A stretch of 20,839 nucleotides of DNA from an uncultured Clostridia bacterium (GTDB taxonomy: Bacteria; Bacillota; Clostridia; UBA1381). The notes under the pieces are model-generated. The model saw only the letters and a list, made by a program, of their open reading frames with translations, was not told the origin of the DNA and did no database searches. Shown piece by piece: positions 1 through 6,430 of this stretch (within the stretch, counting starts at the first letter, position 1; each line of letters starts with the position of its first letter). The position numbers and the translations under genes were made by a program. The stretch covers positions 1 to 20,839 of the forward strand of contig CAKSNH010000027.1 of NCBI GenBank assembly GCA_934476075.1, in the 5' to 3' direction.

Positions 1-104
1 TAGTGGGTAAGGGTGGGTTTAGATAGAAATGCGAGTGAGTGACTATTTTGCACCACAAATTGCACTACACTTTCATTTATATCTACGTCTGCACTTTCCC
101 ACTA
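1..104. repeat. Imperfect long inverted repeat at the left window edge
   Basis: The reverse complement of 1-31 matches 74-104 at about 23 of 31 positions by hand count, including uninterrupted CCCACTA and TATCTA blocks. The similarity continues more weakly inward (32-49 against 58-73), so the stretch could fold into one long imperfect hairpin centred near 50-55. The right arm is the start of the repeat also seen at the far right end. That second copy lacks the inverted left arm, so the palindrome is specific to this side or is a head-to-head pair of decayed copies. The left arm may continue beyond the window. Confidence 0.5.
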
Positions 105-187
105 AACTCACCCCTACGGACACGCAAAAAGCGTATGTCTATATTCAGTGGGCACAGAGGGTATGCCGTATCTATGCTTTATTTGTG
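52..187 (+). repeat. Dispersed structured repeat, left copy (matches 20705-20839)
   Basis: This 136-bp segment matches 20705-20839 in the same orientation at roughly 90% identity by hand count, with long identical runs in the second half. The conserved part contains possible nested pairing: CCCACT (98-103) with AGTGGG (147-152), enclosing ACGC-AAAAA-GCGT (122-134), followed by GGCA/TGCC (151-154 with 164-167). The copies differ in length by one base near 112-118, which would shift any reading frame, so I treat it as non-coding. No transposase or clear target-site duplication is visible. It could be a non-autonomous mobile element, a structured RNA or an intergenic repeat family. Confidence 0.75.
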
Positions 188-189
188 TA

Positions 190-500
190 TTATGTATACT
201 CACAACTTACCGCAAGCACTACGCTCGGACGGCACAAAATTCACGCTTCTAGGCAACTAATCAGTAGTTTTGCTGCGGCAAAACCGCTCTTGCGAGCGTC
301 GGACATCTTTCCGATACTAGTGAATTCTGCCGACACCGTGGGAACAACTATATTGTAATAGCTTTGCAGCGTGTGGGTCAAGGGTGTCCCTTGCGGACTT
401 TTCCGTTTGCTTTGTGGACGTGGACAAAGCGAACTCCAAAGGGTTCGCTATAATTTGATAATATCTATAATTATGGGGAAGTGAAACGTCCCCGTCGCTA
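190..500. other. Hairpin-rich non-coding stretch upstream of mutS
   Basis: I see no convincing gene here. The stretch contains two runs of short, mostly perfect, abutting hairpins. The first run is 267-284 (GTTTTGC/GCAAAAC, 4-nt loop), 285-298 (CGCTC/GAGCG, 4-nt loop) and 299-314 (TCGGA/TCCGA). The second run is 379-393 (CAAGGG/CCCTTG, 3-nt loop), 394-405 (CGGA/TCCG), 405-434 (11 bp with one G-U pair, 8-nt loop), an alternative 428-449 (AGCGAAC/GTTCGCT), 450-474 (ATAATT/AATTAT) and 475-493 (GGGGA/TCCCC). The segment 428-434 can pair with either side. It may be a structured RNA or the remains of a non-autonomous element; the strand is unknown. Confidence 0.5.
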
Positions 501-515
501 AATGGGGGCAACGCC

Positions 516-628
516 AGTTGCACTAAATTTTGATGTTATCTATATTCAAATAGAACGTTAAACTTTGATAACATCAGTCGCACTACACTTTGATGCTGTC
601 TATGCTAGGATAGAACACTTAACATACC
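516..628 (+). repeat. Two degenerate tandem copies of a ~55-60 bp unit
   Basis: Copy A begins at 516 and copy B at 576. Both share a GCACTA-anchored block, TTTGATG, a T(A/G)TCTAT block and an ATAGAAC block. Each carries a small hairpin, TCTAT-6 nt-ATAGA. Copy A is bracketed by a perfect 9-bp inverted repeat, GATGTTATC (532-540) and GATAACATC (567-575). The opening motif TTGCACTACACTTT recurs at the start of the larger repeats at 52-187 and 20705-20839, so these units look like short relatives of the same family. They lie 60-170 bp upstream of mutS. Confidence 0.55.
518..546 (+). promoter_or_regulatory. Possible promoter inside the tandem repeat, upstream of mutS
   Basis: TTGCAC (518-523) and TATATT (541-546) are separated by 17 nt, a plausible sigma-A arrangement. 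The equivalent bases in repeat copy B are poorer (TCGCAC and TATGCT). The leader to mutS would be about 135 nt. This is the best match I found for mutS but remains weak, and the real promoter could be elsewhere in the AT-rich leader. Confidence 0.25.
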
Positions 629-688
629 AAACCCATCAACAACTCAAAATTTATAAACATAAAAAATAACAAGAAAGGCAGTATAACG

Positions 689-3289
689 ATGAAAGAACAA
701 GTAACGCCGATGATGCGTCAGTATCTTGAAACAAAAGAACAGTATAATGATTGCATATTGTTTTACCGTCTGGGTGATTTTTATGAAATGTTCTTTGACG
801 ATGCACTTACGGCATCTCGTGAACTTGAAATCACACTTACGGGTAAAGACTGCGGACTGAAAGAACGTGCACCGATGTGCGGTGTACCATATCATAGTGC
901 ACAGGTGTATATATCACGTCTTATATCAAAAGGCTATAATGTCGCTATATGCGAACAGGTGGAAGACCCGAAAACGGCAAAGGGAATTGTTAAGCGTGAA
1001 GTAATTCGTGTGGTCACCCCCGGAACGGTGAGTGATTCGGAAATGCTTGACGAAAAGAAGAACAACTATCTTGCCTCGGTATTCCTATGCGAGCAGGGTG
1101 CGGGACTTGCTTTTTCCGACATATCAACGGGCGAATTGTTTGCGGTTGAAATAGCTCCGCTTGACAGAAGTGCGGTATTCAATGAGATTGCACGCTATGC
1201 ACCCGCTGAAATGATTTTGAATGAGTATGCACAAAAGTCTATCGGTGACGCAGTGAAAAACAGATTTAATGCGGCGGTGCATATGTATGACGAGAACTTT
1301 GACGAAAATACGGCAAGGGAGAAAGTTTTGGTGCATTTTCGCAGGGATAATCTTGCGGAACTGTCGCTCGATAATCGTGACTTTTCCGTCCGTGCGGTCG
1401 GAGCACTGATTCTATATTTTGAACATACGCAGAAAAGCTCATTAAATTATATCAACACTATTACTGCATACGAGATTAATCAGTACATGGACATTGATTT
1501 GGCGTCACGCCGTAACCTTGAAATTACCGAGTCTATGCGTGACCGTACAAAACGAGGTTCGCTGTTATGGGTGCTTGACAGAACAGAAACGTCCATGGGT
1601 GCAAGACTGTTAAAACAATGGCTTGAAAAACCGCTGATTAATCCTATCAGTATAAACAATCGTCTGTATTCGGTGCGTGAACTTGTGGACAATATGATGC
1701 TGCGTGATGATTTAACGGCGATTTTATCGGGGATTTACGATATTGCACGAATTGCAAGCCGTATATCGCTTGGCAGCGTAAATCCGAGAGAGTTAATATC
1801 GCTGAAAGCGTCGCTTACCAAACTGCCCGAATTGGAGGGCGTACTCCGTACCTGTAAATCGCCTATGCTGGCGGAAATGCGTGCAAATTTGGATATAATG
1901 GCAGATGTGCGTGAAACGATTGAAAGTGCAATCTGTGATGAACCGCCCGCACTGGTTAAGGACGGCGGTGTGATAAAGGAAGGATATAACGAAGAAATAG
2001 ATTTGCTCCGCAAGGCTATGACCGAGGGCAAACAATGGATTTTGCAGATTGAGAATGACGAGCGTGAGGCAACGGGGATAAAAAATCTTAAAATAGGCTT
2101 TAACAAGGTGTTCGGGTATTATATCGAGGTCACAAAGTCAAATCTTGACAATATTCCGGACACATATGTCCGCAAGCAGACTCTGACCAACTGCGAAAGA
2201 TTTATTACTCCGAAACTTAAAGAGATAGAAAATCTTGTTATGGGTGCGTCGGAGAAGATTTCAAATATAGAAAGTCATGTATACGGCAATGTTGTGACGG
2301 AGCTTGCAAAACAGTCGGAGAGGTTTAAACAGGTGTGCAATGTTATTGCGGTGACTGACGTATTGGCATCGCTTGCGGAGGTTGCGTACAAATACAATTA
2401 CACAATGCCCGATTTTGTAACAACGGGCGAAATATCAATCAAAAACGGCAGACACCCTGTTGTGGAAAAAATGATGAAAAATGAATTATTTGTACCGAAC
2501 GATACATATCTGAACAGTGATGATTCAAGATTATCCATTATAACAGGTCCTAACATGGCAGGTAAATCTACATATATGCGACAGGTTGCATTGATAACGC
2601 TGATGGCACAGATAGGCAGTTTTGTGCCGGCGGAAAGTGCAAAGATAACGGCGGTGGACAAGATATTTACCCGTATCGGTGCATCGGACGATATTGCGTC
2701 GGGACAGAGTACATTTATGCTTGAAATGTCGGAAATGTCGAATATATTGCTGAACGCAACACGCAATTCCTTGCTTATACTTGACGAGATAGGCAGAGGT
2801 ACTAGCACATTTGACGGACTGTCGATTGCGTGGGCGATTGCGGAATATATTTTGGACAAAAAGAAAATCGGTGCGAAAACATTATTTGCTACGCACTATC
2901 ATGAAATGACACAGCTTGAATCCACGCTTGACGGGGTTAAGAATTATCATGTGGCGGTTAAAAAGCGTGGAGATGATATTACATTTTTGCGTAAGGTGCT
3001 CCACGGCGAGGCTGACGGCAGTTACGGTATCGAGGTTGCGGCTATTGCCGGTGTGCCGGGCGAGGTTACAAGGCGTGCGAAAAAGATACTTGAAAAGTTA
3101 GAGAATGATGATATTGTATACACCAAGCCGGAGAAAAAGGAAACCGGAAATGACGCACAAATCGGGTTTGGCGATGTTGTCGCAGGCGAGATAAAAGAGG
3201 AGCTTAAAAATCTTGACGTTACAACATTCACGCCTATCGAGGCTTTGAATAAGCTGTATGAACTTGCGAACAAGGCAAAGGAGATTTAA
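689..3289 (+). CDS. mutS: DNA mismatch repair protein MutS
   Basis: The 866-residue product is a full-length MutS1 that recognises mismatches as a dimeric clamp and uses ATP to recruit downstream repair factors. The N-terminal mismatch-binding domain shows GDFYEMF with the conserved Phe-X-Glu pair (about F31 and E33). The C-terminal ABC-type ATPase shows Walker A GPNMAGKST (620-628), Walker B LLILDEIG (D699, E700) and the ATHYHEMT switch segment. The end, EALNKLYELANKAKE, is the usual C-terminal tail. The ATG at 689 follows GAAAGG with about 10 nt spacing. mutL, often next to mutS in Firmicutes, does not follow here; the next gene has its own promoter and an unrelated function. No truncation or frameshift is seen. 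Recognition is secure. Confidence 0.98.
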   Translation: MKEQVTPMMRQYLETKEQYNDCILFYRLGDFYEMFFDDALTASRELEITLTGKDCGLKERAPMCGVPYHSAQVYISRLISKGYNVAICEQVEDPKTAKGIVKREVIRVVTPGTVSDSEMLDEKKNNYLASVFLCEQGAGLAFSDISTGELFAVEIAPLDRSAVFNEIARYAPAEMILNEYAQKSIGDAVKNRFNAAVHMYDENFDENTAREKVLVHFRRDNLAELSLDNRDFSVRAVGALILYFEHTQKSSLNYINTITAYEINQYMDIDLASRRNLEITESMRDRTKRGSLLWVLDRTETSMGARLLKQWLEKPLINPISINNRLYSVRELVDNMMLRDDLTAILSGIYDIARIASRISLGSVNPRELISLKASLTKLPELEGVLRTCKSPMLAEMRANLDIMADVRETIESAICDEPPALVKDGGVIKEGYNEEIDLLRKAMTEGKQWILQIENDEREATGIKNLKIGFNKVFGYYIEVTKSNLDNIPDTYVRKQTLTNCERFITPKLKEIENLVMGASEKISNIESHVYGNVVTELAKQSERFKQVCNVIAVTDVLASLAEVAYKYNYTMPDFVTTGEISIKNGRHPVVEKMMKNELFVPNDTYLNSDDSRLSIITGPNMAGKSTYMRQVALITLMAQIGSFVPAESAKITAVDKIFTRIGASDDIASGQSTFMLEMSEMSNILLNATRNSLLILDEIGRGTSTFDGLSIAWAIAEYILDKKKIGAKTLFATHYHEMTQLESTLDGVKNYHVAVKKRGDDITFLRKVLHGEADGSYGIEVAAIAGVPGEVTRRAKKILEKLENDDIVYTKPEKKETGNDAQIGFGDVVAGEIKEELKNLDVTTFTPIEALNKLYELANKAKEI

Positions 3290-3323
3290 GGAATTAAAAA
3301 GGGGCTGAATATACAGTCCGTCC

Positions 3324-3352
3324 TTGCCCGAAAATATAAATTGTGGTACAAT
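3324..3352 (+). promoter_or_regulatory. Promoter for the nitroreductase-ygjP-hydrolase unit
   Basis: TTGCCC (3324-3329) and TACAAT (3347-3352) are spaced by exactly 17 nt, 37 nt before the nitroreductase start. The predicted transcript start is around 3359. This suggests the three genes after mutS form their own transcription unit. No T-tract terminator is evident after mutS, so read-through from mutS is also possible. Confidence 0.6.
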
Positions 3353-3388
3353 ACTACTTGAAATTAATGTATCAGACGGAGGTTTATT

Positions 3389-3907
3389 ATGGATTTTTTA
3401 ACATTGGCAAAGGAACGTTATTCACTTCGTAAATTTTCGGATAAAGCGATAGAAAAAGAAAAGCTGGATAAAGTGTTGGAGGCGGCAAAGGTCGCTCCGA
3501 CAGCGGTAAATTATCAGCCGCAGAGAATACTTGTGCTTGACGGCAAAAAAAATCGTGAGAAAATGCAAAAGTGTACAAAGTATGCGTTTAATGCTCCGAC
3601 ATATATTTTGGTGTGCTATGATAAAGAAAAATCGTGGAAACGCTCGTATGACGGAGCGGATTTCGGTGAGGTTGACGCTGCTATCATCGGCACACATATT
3701 ATGCTGCAAGCGGCAGAACTCGGACTTGGCACTTGTTTTGTGGGTGCGTTTGACCCGTCAAAGGCAAAGGAAGAATTTGATTTGCCGGAAAATTATGCCG
3801 CCGCCGCTATTTTCCCTATCGGTTATCCGGCAGAGGACGCACACCCTGCACATCTGCACGAAAAACGTCTTGACCTTTCGGAAACTGTTTTCTATGAGAA
3901 GTTCTGA
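3389..3907 (+). CDS. Nitroreductase family FMN-dependent oxidoreductase
   Basis: The 172-residue product is a small, single-domain cytoplasmic nitroreductase-like flavoprotein. The N-terminus RYSLRKFSDK (10-19) is the typical FMN-phosphate-binding segment. It is followed by an AAKVAPTAVNYQPQ block and, near the middle, GADFGEVDAAIIGTHIMLQAAELGLGTC, shown here in parts only: the D-x-x-I-x-x-x-x-x-L-A-A-x-x-x-G-L-G-T signature. Such enzymes use NAD(P)H to reduce nitroaromatics, quinones or other electrophiles; the substrate cannot be told. The start is set by CGGAGG (3377-3382) six nt before ATG. It heads a three-gene unit, and its last 14 nt overlap the next gene, implying translational coupling. 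The length fits the compact clostridial members of the family. Confidence 0.9.
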   Translation: MDFLTLAKERYSLRKFSDKAIEKEKLDKVLEAAKVAPTAVNYQPQRILVLDGKKNREKMQKCTKYAFNAPTYILVCYDKEKSWKRSYDGADFGEVDAAIIGTHIMLQAAELGLGTCFVGAFDPSKAKEEFDLPENYAAAAIFPIGYPAEDAHPAHLHEKRLDLSETVFYEKF

Positions 3908-4577
3908 TTATAAAATAGTATATTCAAAGCGAAAGACCGTAGGAATTTATGTGTTAAAGGACGGCAGTATCGAGGTACGCTGTCCGAAAGGCACGTCACA
4001 ACAATTTATAGATGATTTTATCGCCCAAAAACATGATTGGATTGAAAAAATGTCGATTAGAAATCAAACCATGTTTGAGGAAAAAAGTAATTTCCGGCTT
4101 GGTATCGGTTCTAAAATTTTATTTTTGGGGAAGGAATATCCGCTTTCGGTGTCGAATAGAAATTCGTACGGTTTTGACGGCGATGAATTCTATGTTCCGC
4201 CGTCATTTAACAGTGAACAGATTCGGCAGTGTATCATCGCTTTGTACAAGAACCTTGCATATAAAGTCATAACGGCGAAAATAGCCGAGATAGCACCGCA
4301 AATGCACACAAAACCGTCGGCGGTGAAGATAAATTCGGCAAAGACACGCTGGGGTTCGTGCAGCGGAAAAAACAGTCTTAATTTTTCGTGGAAACTGATT
4401 ATGGCTGATGAACGTGCGGTGGATTATGTTATAGTGCACGAGCTTGCACATACGTTTGAGCATAACCACAGTGCACGGTTTTGGGCTATTGTGGAAAAGG
4501 TTATGCCCGATTATAAGCAAAGACGTATACTTTTGGAGATTGTTCAGAAAAAATTATCAAAAGAGAATTGGGAATGA
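3894..4577 (+). CDS. YgjP-like (DUF45/WLM-type) zinc metallopeptidase domain protein
   Basis: The 227-residue product matches the YgjP-like metallopeptidase family. The C-terminal third has HELAH (182-186) followed by NHSARFW, so H182, H186 and probably H192 bind zinc and E183 would be catalytic. The upstream TRWGSCSGKNSLNFSW block is also characteristic. No signal peptide or membrane segment is seen, so it is cytoplasmic. Substrates of this family are not well established; the call is structural. The frame is open far upstream inside the nitroreductase gene, but that portion is a shadow. ATG 3894 gives the family-like N-terminus RSSDYKIVYSKRKTV and a 14-nt overlap with the previous stop. There is little Shine-Dalgarno sequence, consistent with translation coupled to the nitroreductase. 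Confidence 0.85.
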   Translation: MRSSDYKIVYSKRKTVGIYVLKDGSIEVRCPKGTSQQFIDDFIAQKHDWIEKMSIRNQTMFEEKSNFRLGIGSKILFLGKEYPLSVSNRNSYGFDGDEFYVPPSFNSEQIRQCIIALYKNLAYKVITAKIAEIAPQMHTKPSAVKINSAKTRWGSCSGKNSLNFSWKLIMADERAVDYVIVHELAHTFEHNHSARFWAIVEKVMPDYKQRRILLEIVQKKLSKENWE

Positions 4578-4590
4578 AAGGCGGAAAAAT

Positions 4591-5109
4591 ATGTCTAAAT
4601 TGTTGATAGTAGTCGATATGCAGAATGATTTTGTGACCGACGCATTGGGTACTGCCGAGGCACAGGCGATAGTGCCGAATGTGAAGGCGAAAATAGAGGA
4701 CGCAAGAAAAAACGGTGTTGACATTGTGTTTACAAGGGATACACATTCGAGTATGTATATGTATACGCAGGAAGGCAAAAAGCTGCCTGTACCACACTGC
4801 ATAAAGGGTACATACGGCTGGCAGATTATAGACGCACTTGATGTTGAGTATGCACAGGTATTTGACAAACCGACATTCGGAAGTATTGAACTTGCAAATT
4901 TTGTGGCGGAATGTATGTATACCGAGGCGGAGCTTATCGGACTTTGCACCGATATATGCGTAATCTCAAACGCACTTTTGCTTAAAGCATATCTGCCGGA
5001 ACTGAAAATCACAGTAGACGCATCATGCTGTGCCGGTGTCAGTCCCGAAAGCCACAAAAACGCATTAAATGCAATGAAGATGTGTCAGATTGATATAATA
5101 AATGAATAA
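4591..5109 (+). CDS. Isochorismatase-family cysteine hydrolase, nicotinamidase-like
   Basis: The 172-residue product has the cysteine-hydrolase triad pattern: D9 in VVDMQNDF, K93 in FDKPTFGS and C123 in GLCTDICV. Possible metal ligands D50 and H52 (RDTH) and H69 (PHC) resemble those of nicotinamidase/pyrazinamidase, which converts nicotinamide to nicotinate for NAD salvage. Nicotinamidase is the best guess, but isochorismatase-fold enzymes vary in substrate and this one is shorter than many PncA proteins. ATG 4591 is preceded by AAAGGCGG; the gap to the ygjP-like gene is 13 nt. It is last in the unit and is followed by a strong hairpin. Together with the nitroreductase it hints at a nicotinamide/flavin redox theme, which is inference only. 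Confidence 0.85.
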   Translation: MSKLLIVVDMQNDFVTDALGTAEAQAIVPNVKAKIEDARKNGVDIVFTRDTHSSMYMYTQEGKKLPVPHCIKGTYGWQIIDALDVEYAQVFDKPTFGSIELANFVAECMYTEAELIGLCTDICVISNALLLKAYLPELKITVDASCCAGVSPESHKNALNAMKMCQIDIINE

Positions 5110-5110
5110 C

Positions 5111-5152
5111 AAAAAACCGTTTATCAGTTTTATCGCTAATAAACGGTTTTTT
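5111..5152. terminator. Bidirectional intrinsic terminator
   Basis: A perfect 14-bp inverted repeat, 5111-5124 (AAAAAACCGTTTAT) with 5139-5152, carries T-tracts on both strands and a 14-nt loop. It sits directly after the nicotinamidase-like gene and downstream of the convergent hydrolase gene, so it can stop transcription from both sides. Confidence 0.85.
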
Positions 5153-5155
5153 ATT

Positions 5156-5251
5156 AATTTGCAGGAAATTGCGTAAAACGCAATGACGAAAAATCAAAAA
5201 TGCTACCTTAGTCCTCCACCCGTAGGCGGTGCTTCTATCAGAAGCTTTTTT
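5156..5251 (+). repeat. Intergenic stem-loop element, tandem copy 1 (96 bp)
   Basis: This is the first of two near-identical head-to-tail copies. It contains three successive stem-loops: ATTGCGT-AAA-ACGCAAT, a middle CCACC/GGCGG pairing with one mismatch, and GCTTCT-ATC-AGAAGC followed by a run of T. The last part resembles a small intrinsic terminator on the plus strand. The first ~38 bp recur elsewhere in the window (6310-6342 and 16293-16333). Confidence 0.85.
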
Positions 5252-5348
5252 AATTTGTAGGAAATTGCGTAAAAACGCAATGACGAAAAATCAAAAATGC
5301 TACCTTAGTCCTCCGCCCGCAGGCGGTACTTCTATCAGAAGCTTTTTT
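5252..5348 (+). repeat. Intergenic stem-loop element, tandem copy 2 (97 bp)
   Basis: This copy differs from copy 1 at only a few positions, including one extra A in the first loop. The middle stem is perfect here (CCGCC-CGCA-GGCGG), where copy 1 has a mismatch. Its terminal T-run (5343-5348) provides two of the three bases of the hydrolase stop codon (5347-5349), so the element abuts and slightly overlaps that gene. Confidence 0.85.
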
Positions 5349-6195
5349 ACATATAGAAATCATGGTTTCCTATGCTTGTGAAAAATGTTCTGTTTAAAAC
5401 AATCCAATTATTTGACGCTATTCGAGGGTTTAGAAAGTATAGGCTTGTCCCTGCCACGTTATATCCTCTAACCGCAAGTTTTGCCGCAACAACGCTGTCA
5501 TATGACGGAGTATTGTAAATTCGTCCGTTTGACACGGGCTGGAACTGCACACCGTATTTTGCGTCAAAGATAACGTCTATAATCGAATCGGGGAAATCTC
5601 TGCTGTCCACACGATTGACAATTACATTACCGACCGCAATCTTACCCAAGAACGGCTCGCCGCCGCTTTCCGCCTGAATAATTCTGCTAAGCCAGTATAT
5701 TTCGTTGTCACTGTAAAATGTATTTACAAGTTCCGGCGGAGTGTATACATTATGCTTGTTTATAACCACATTATAATATGTAGTATCCCAATACACTTCA
5801 CCGCCGAGCATATACACAAGCAATTTTGACGGAACATATGCAGTATCGTTGATTATGGTATATCCGCCGTCAAATTCCCATGTAGGCGATGTCGAGTATA
5901 CAATACCTTTGTCGGTGTACAGTTCAATATTCGTAGAACTGTCAACATTAATATTGATACAATCCTTGTCACCGTTCCAGACTGCGTCCGAACCCATAGC
6001 CTGTGCCGCCAGTTTAAGCGGTACATAGGTCACATTATTTTGCATAAACGGCATTGTGTCGCCCGTTCTGATATAAAATCCGTTTACCACAAGCTCCACC
6101 GGCAAATCAACATCATTGCTTGACATTGCACTTACACTTGCATAACTGCCCAAAATCATCAGCAGCAATGTGCAAATCAATAATTTTAATCTCAT
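5347..6195 (-). CDS. Secreted cell-wall hydrolase, stalk domain plus SleB/CwlJ-type catalytic domain
   Basis: The 282-residue product starts with a signal peptide (about 1-23, ending SVSA). Residues about 30-147 look like a copper-amine-oxidase N-terminal-like (stalk) domain with two half-repeats (VTYVPLKLAAQAMG and TAYVPSKLLVYMLGG). Residues about 163-282 form a Hydrolase_2 domain, the SleB/CwlJ lytic transglycosylase fold, with the expected catalytic Glu at E176 in IIQAESGGE and the NVIVNRV block. It should cleave peptidoglycan outside the membrane, in spore cortex or vegetative wall. ATG 6195 follows GGAG with 8 nt spacing. It is transcribed alone, divergent from the CotH gene. The stop codon lies at the edge of a tandem repeat element, so a slightly altered C-terminus is possible. 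The sporulation or germination role is inferred from family only. Confidence 0.88.
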   Translation of the reverse strand: MRLKLLICTLLLMILGSYASVSAMSSNDVDLPVELVVNGFYIRTGDTMPFMQNNVTYVPLKLAAQAMGSDAVWNGDKDCININVDSSTNIELYTDKGIVYSTSPTWEFDGGYTIINDTAYVPSKLLVYMLGGEVYWDTTYYNVVINKHNVYTPPELVNTFYSDNEIYWLSRIIQAESGGEPFLGKIAVGNVIVNRVDSRDFPDSIIDVIFDAKYGVQFQPVSNGRIYNTPSYDSVVAAKLAVRGYNVAGTSLYFLNPRIASNNWIVLNRTFFTSIGNHDFYM

Positions 6196-6262
6196 TCGTA
6201 AATCTCCAATCCTAAGTTTTAAGCGAAAGTTTATACTTAAACTTTAAATACAACTGTAATAT

Positions 6263-6291
6263 AGCATATCACAAATTCCAATTTATTTCAA
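6263..6291 (-). promoter_or_regulatory. Promoter for the SleB-type hydrolase gene
   Basis: Reading the minus strand, TTGAAA (6286-6291) and TATGCT (6263-6268) are separated by 17 nt, with TG one base upstream of the -10 (extended -10). The leader to the ATG would be about 60 nt. Confidence 0.6.
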
Positions 6292-6309
6292 GACCTAATT
6301 TTTGTAAAC

Positions 6310-6342
6310 TCGTCATTGCGGTTGTGCAATTTCCTGCAAATT
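6310..6342 (-). repeat. Intergenic stem-loop element, inverted copy
   Basis: The reverse complement starts AATTTGCAGGAAATTGC and ends GCAATGACGA, matching the core of the tandem elements at 5156 and 5252. The ATTGC/GCAAT stem is kept, while the loop is different (ACAACC), as expected for a conserved hairpin with a free loop. It lies between the two divergent promoters. Confidence 0.75.
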
Positions 6343-6364
6343 AAAAAGACTGTTATTGCGGACA

Positions 6365-6394
6365 TTGACACAAATAACTGTATTGTGCTATACT
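6365..6394 (+). promoter_or_regulatory. Promoter for the CotH-domain gene
   Basis: TTGACA (6365-6370), a perfect -35, is followed after 18 nt by TATACT (6389-6394). The expected transcript start is near 6401, about 30 nt before the ATG at 6431. A vegetative-type promoter argues against strictly sporulation-specific expression. Confidence 0.75.
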
Positions 6395-6430
6395 GTAAGC
6401 ATAAAATTGTTTTGTACAGGAGTGATAAAA

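Noticed and set aside
29..358. Open frames of 109 and 73 codons in the left repeat region (29-358 and 39-260)
   Set aside because: The related right copy differs by a one-base length change inside the shared part, there is no ribosome binding site, and the sequence is hairpin-rich with no recognisable protein family.
317..523. 68-codon minus-strand open frame upstream of mutS
   Set aside because: It runs through the chain of hairpins, has no ribosome binding site, and its composition follows palindromic DNA rather than a protein.
2398..2859. 153-codon open frame antisense to the MutS ATPase domain
   Set aside because: It is the mirror of highly conserved Walker regions, with no independent support.
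3531..3893. Long N-terminal extension of the YgjP-like gene
   Set aside because: It overlaps the nitroreductase in another frame and does not look like protein; ATG 3894 begins the family-like sequence.
4557..5057. 166-codon open frame antisense to the nicotinamidase-like gene
   Set aside because: It is a shadow of a gene with complete catalytic motifs, with no motif or start signal of its own.
5156..5348. CRISPR array considered for the tandem repeats
   Set aside because: There are only two units, repeated along their whole ~96-bp length with no unique spacers, and no cas genes are present.
6356..6430. Upstream TTG start for the CotH-domain gene
   Set aside because: It precedes the predicted -35 and -10 boxes, while ATG 6431 has AGGAGTG and a proper signal peptide directly after it.
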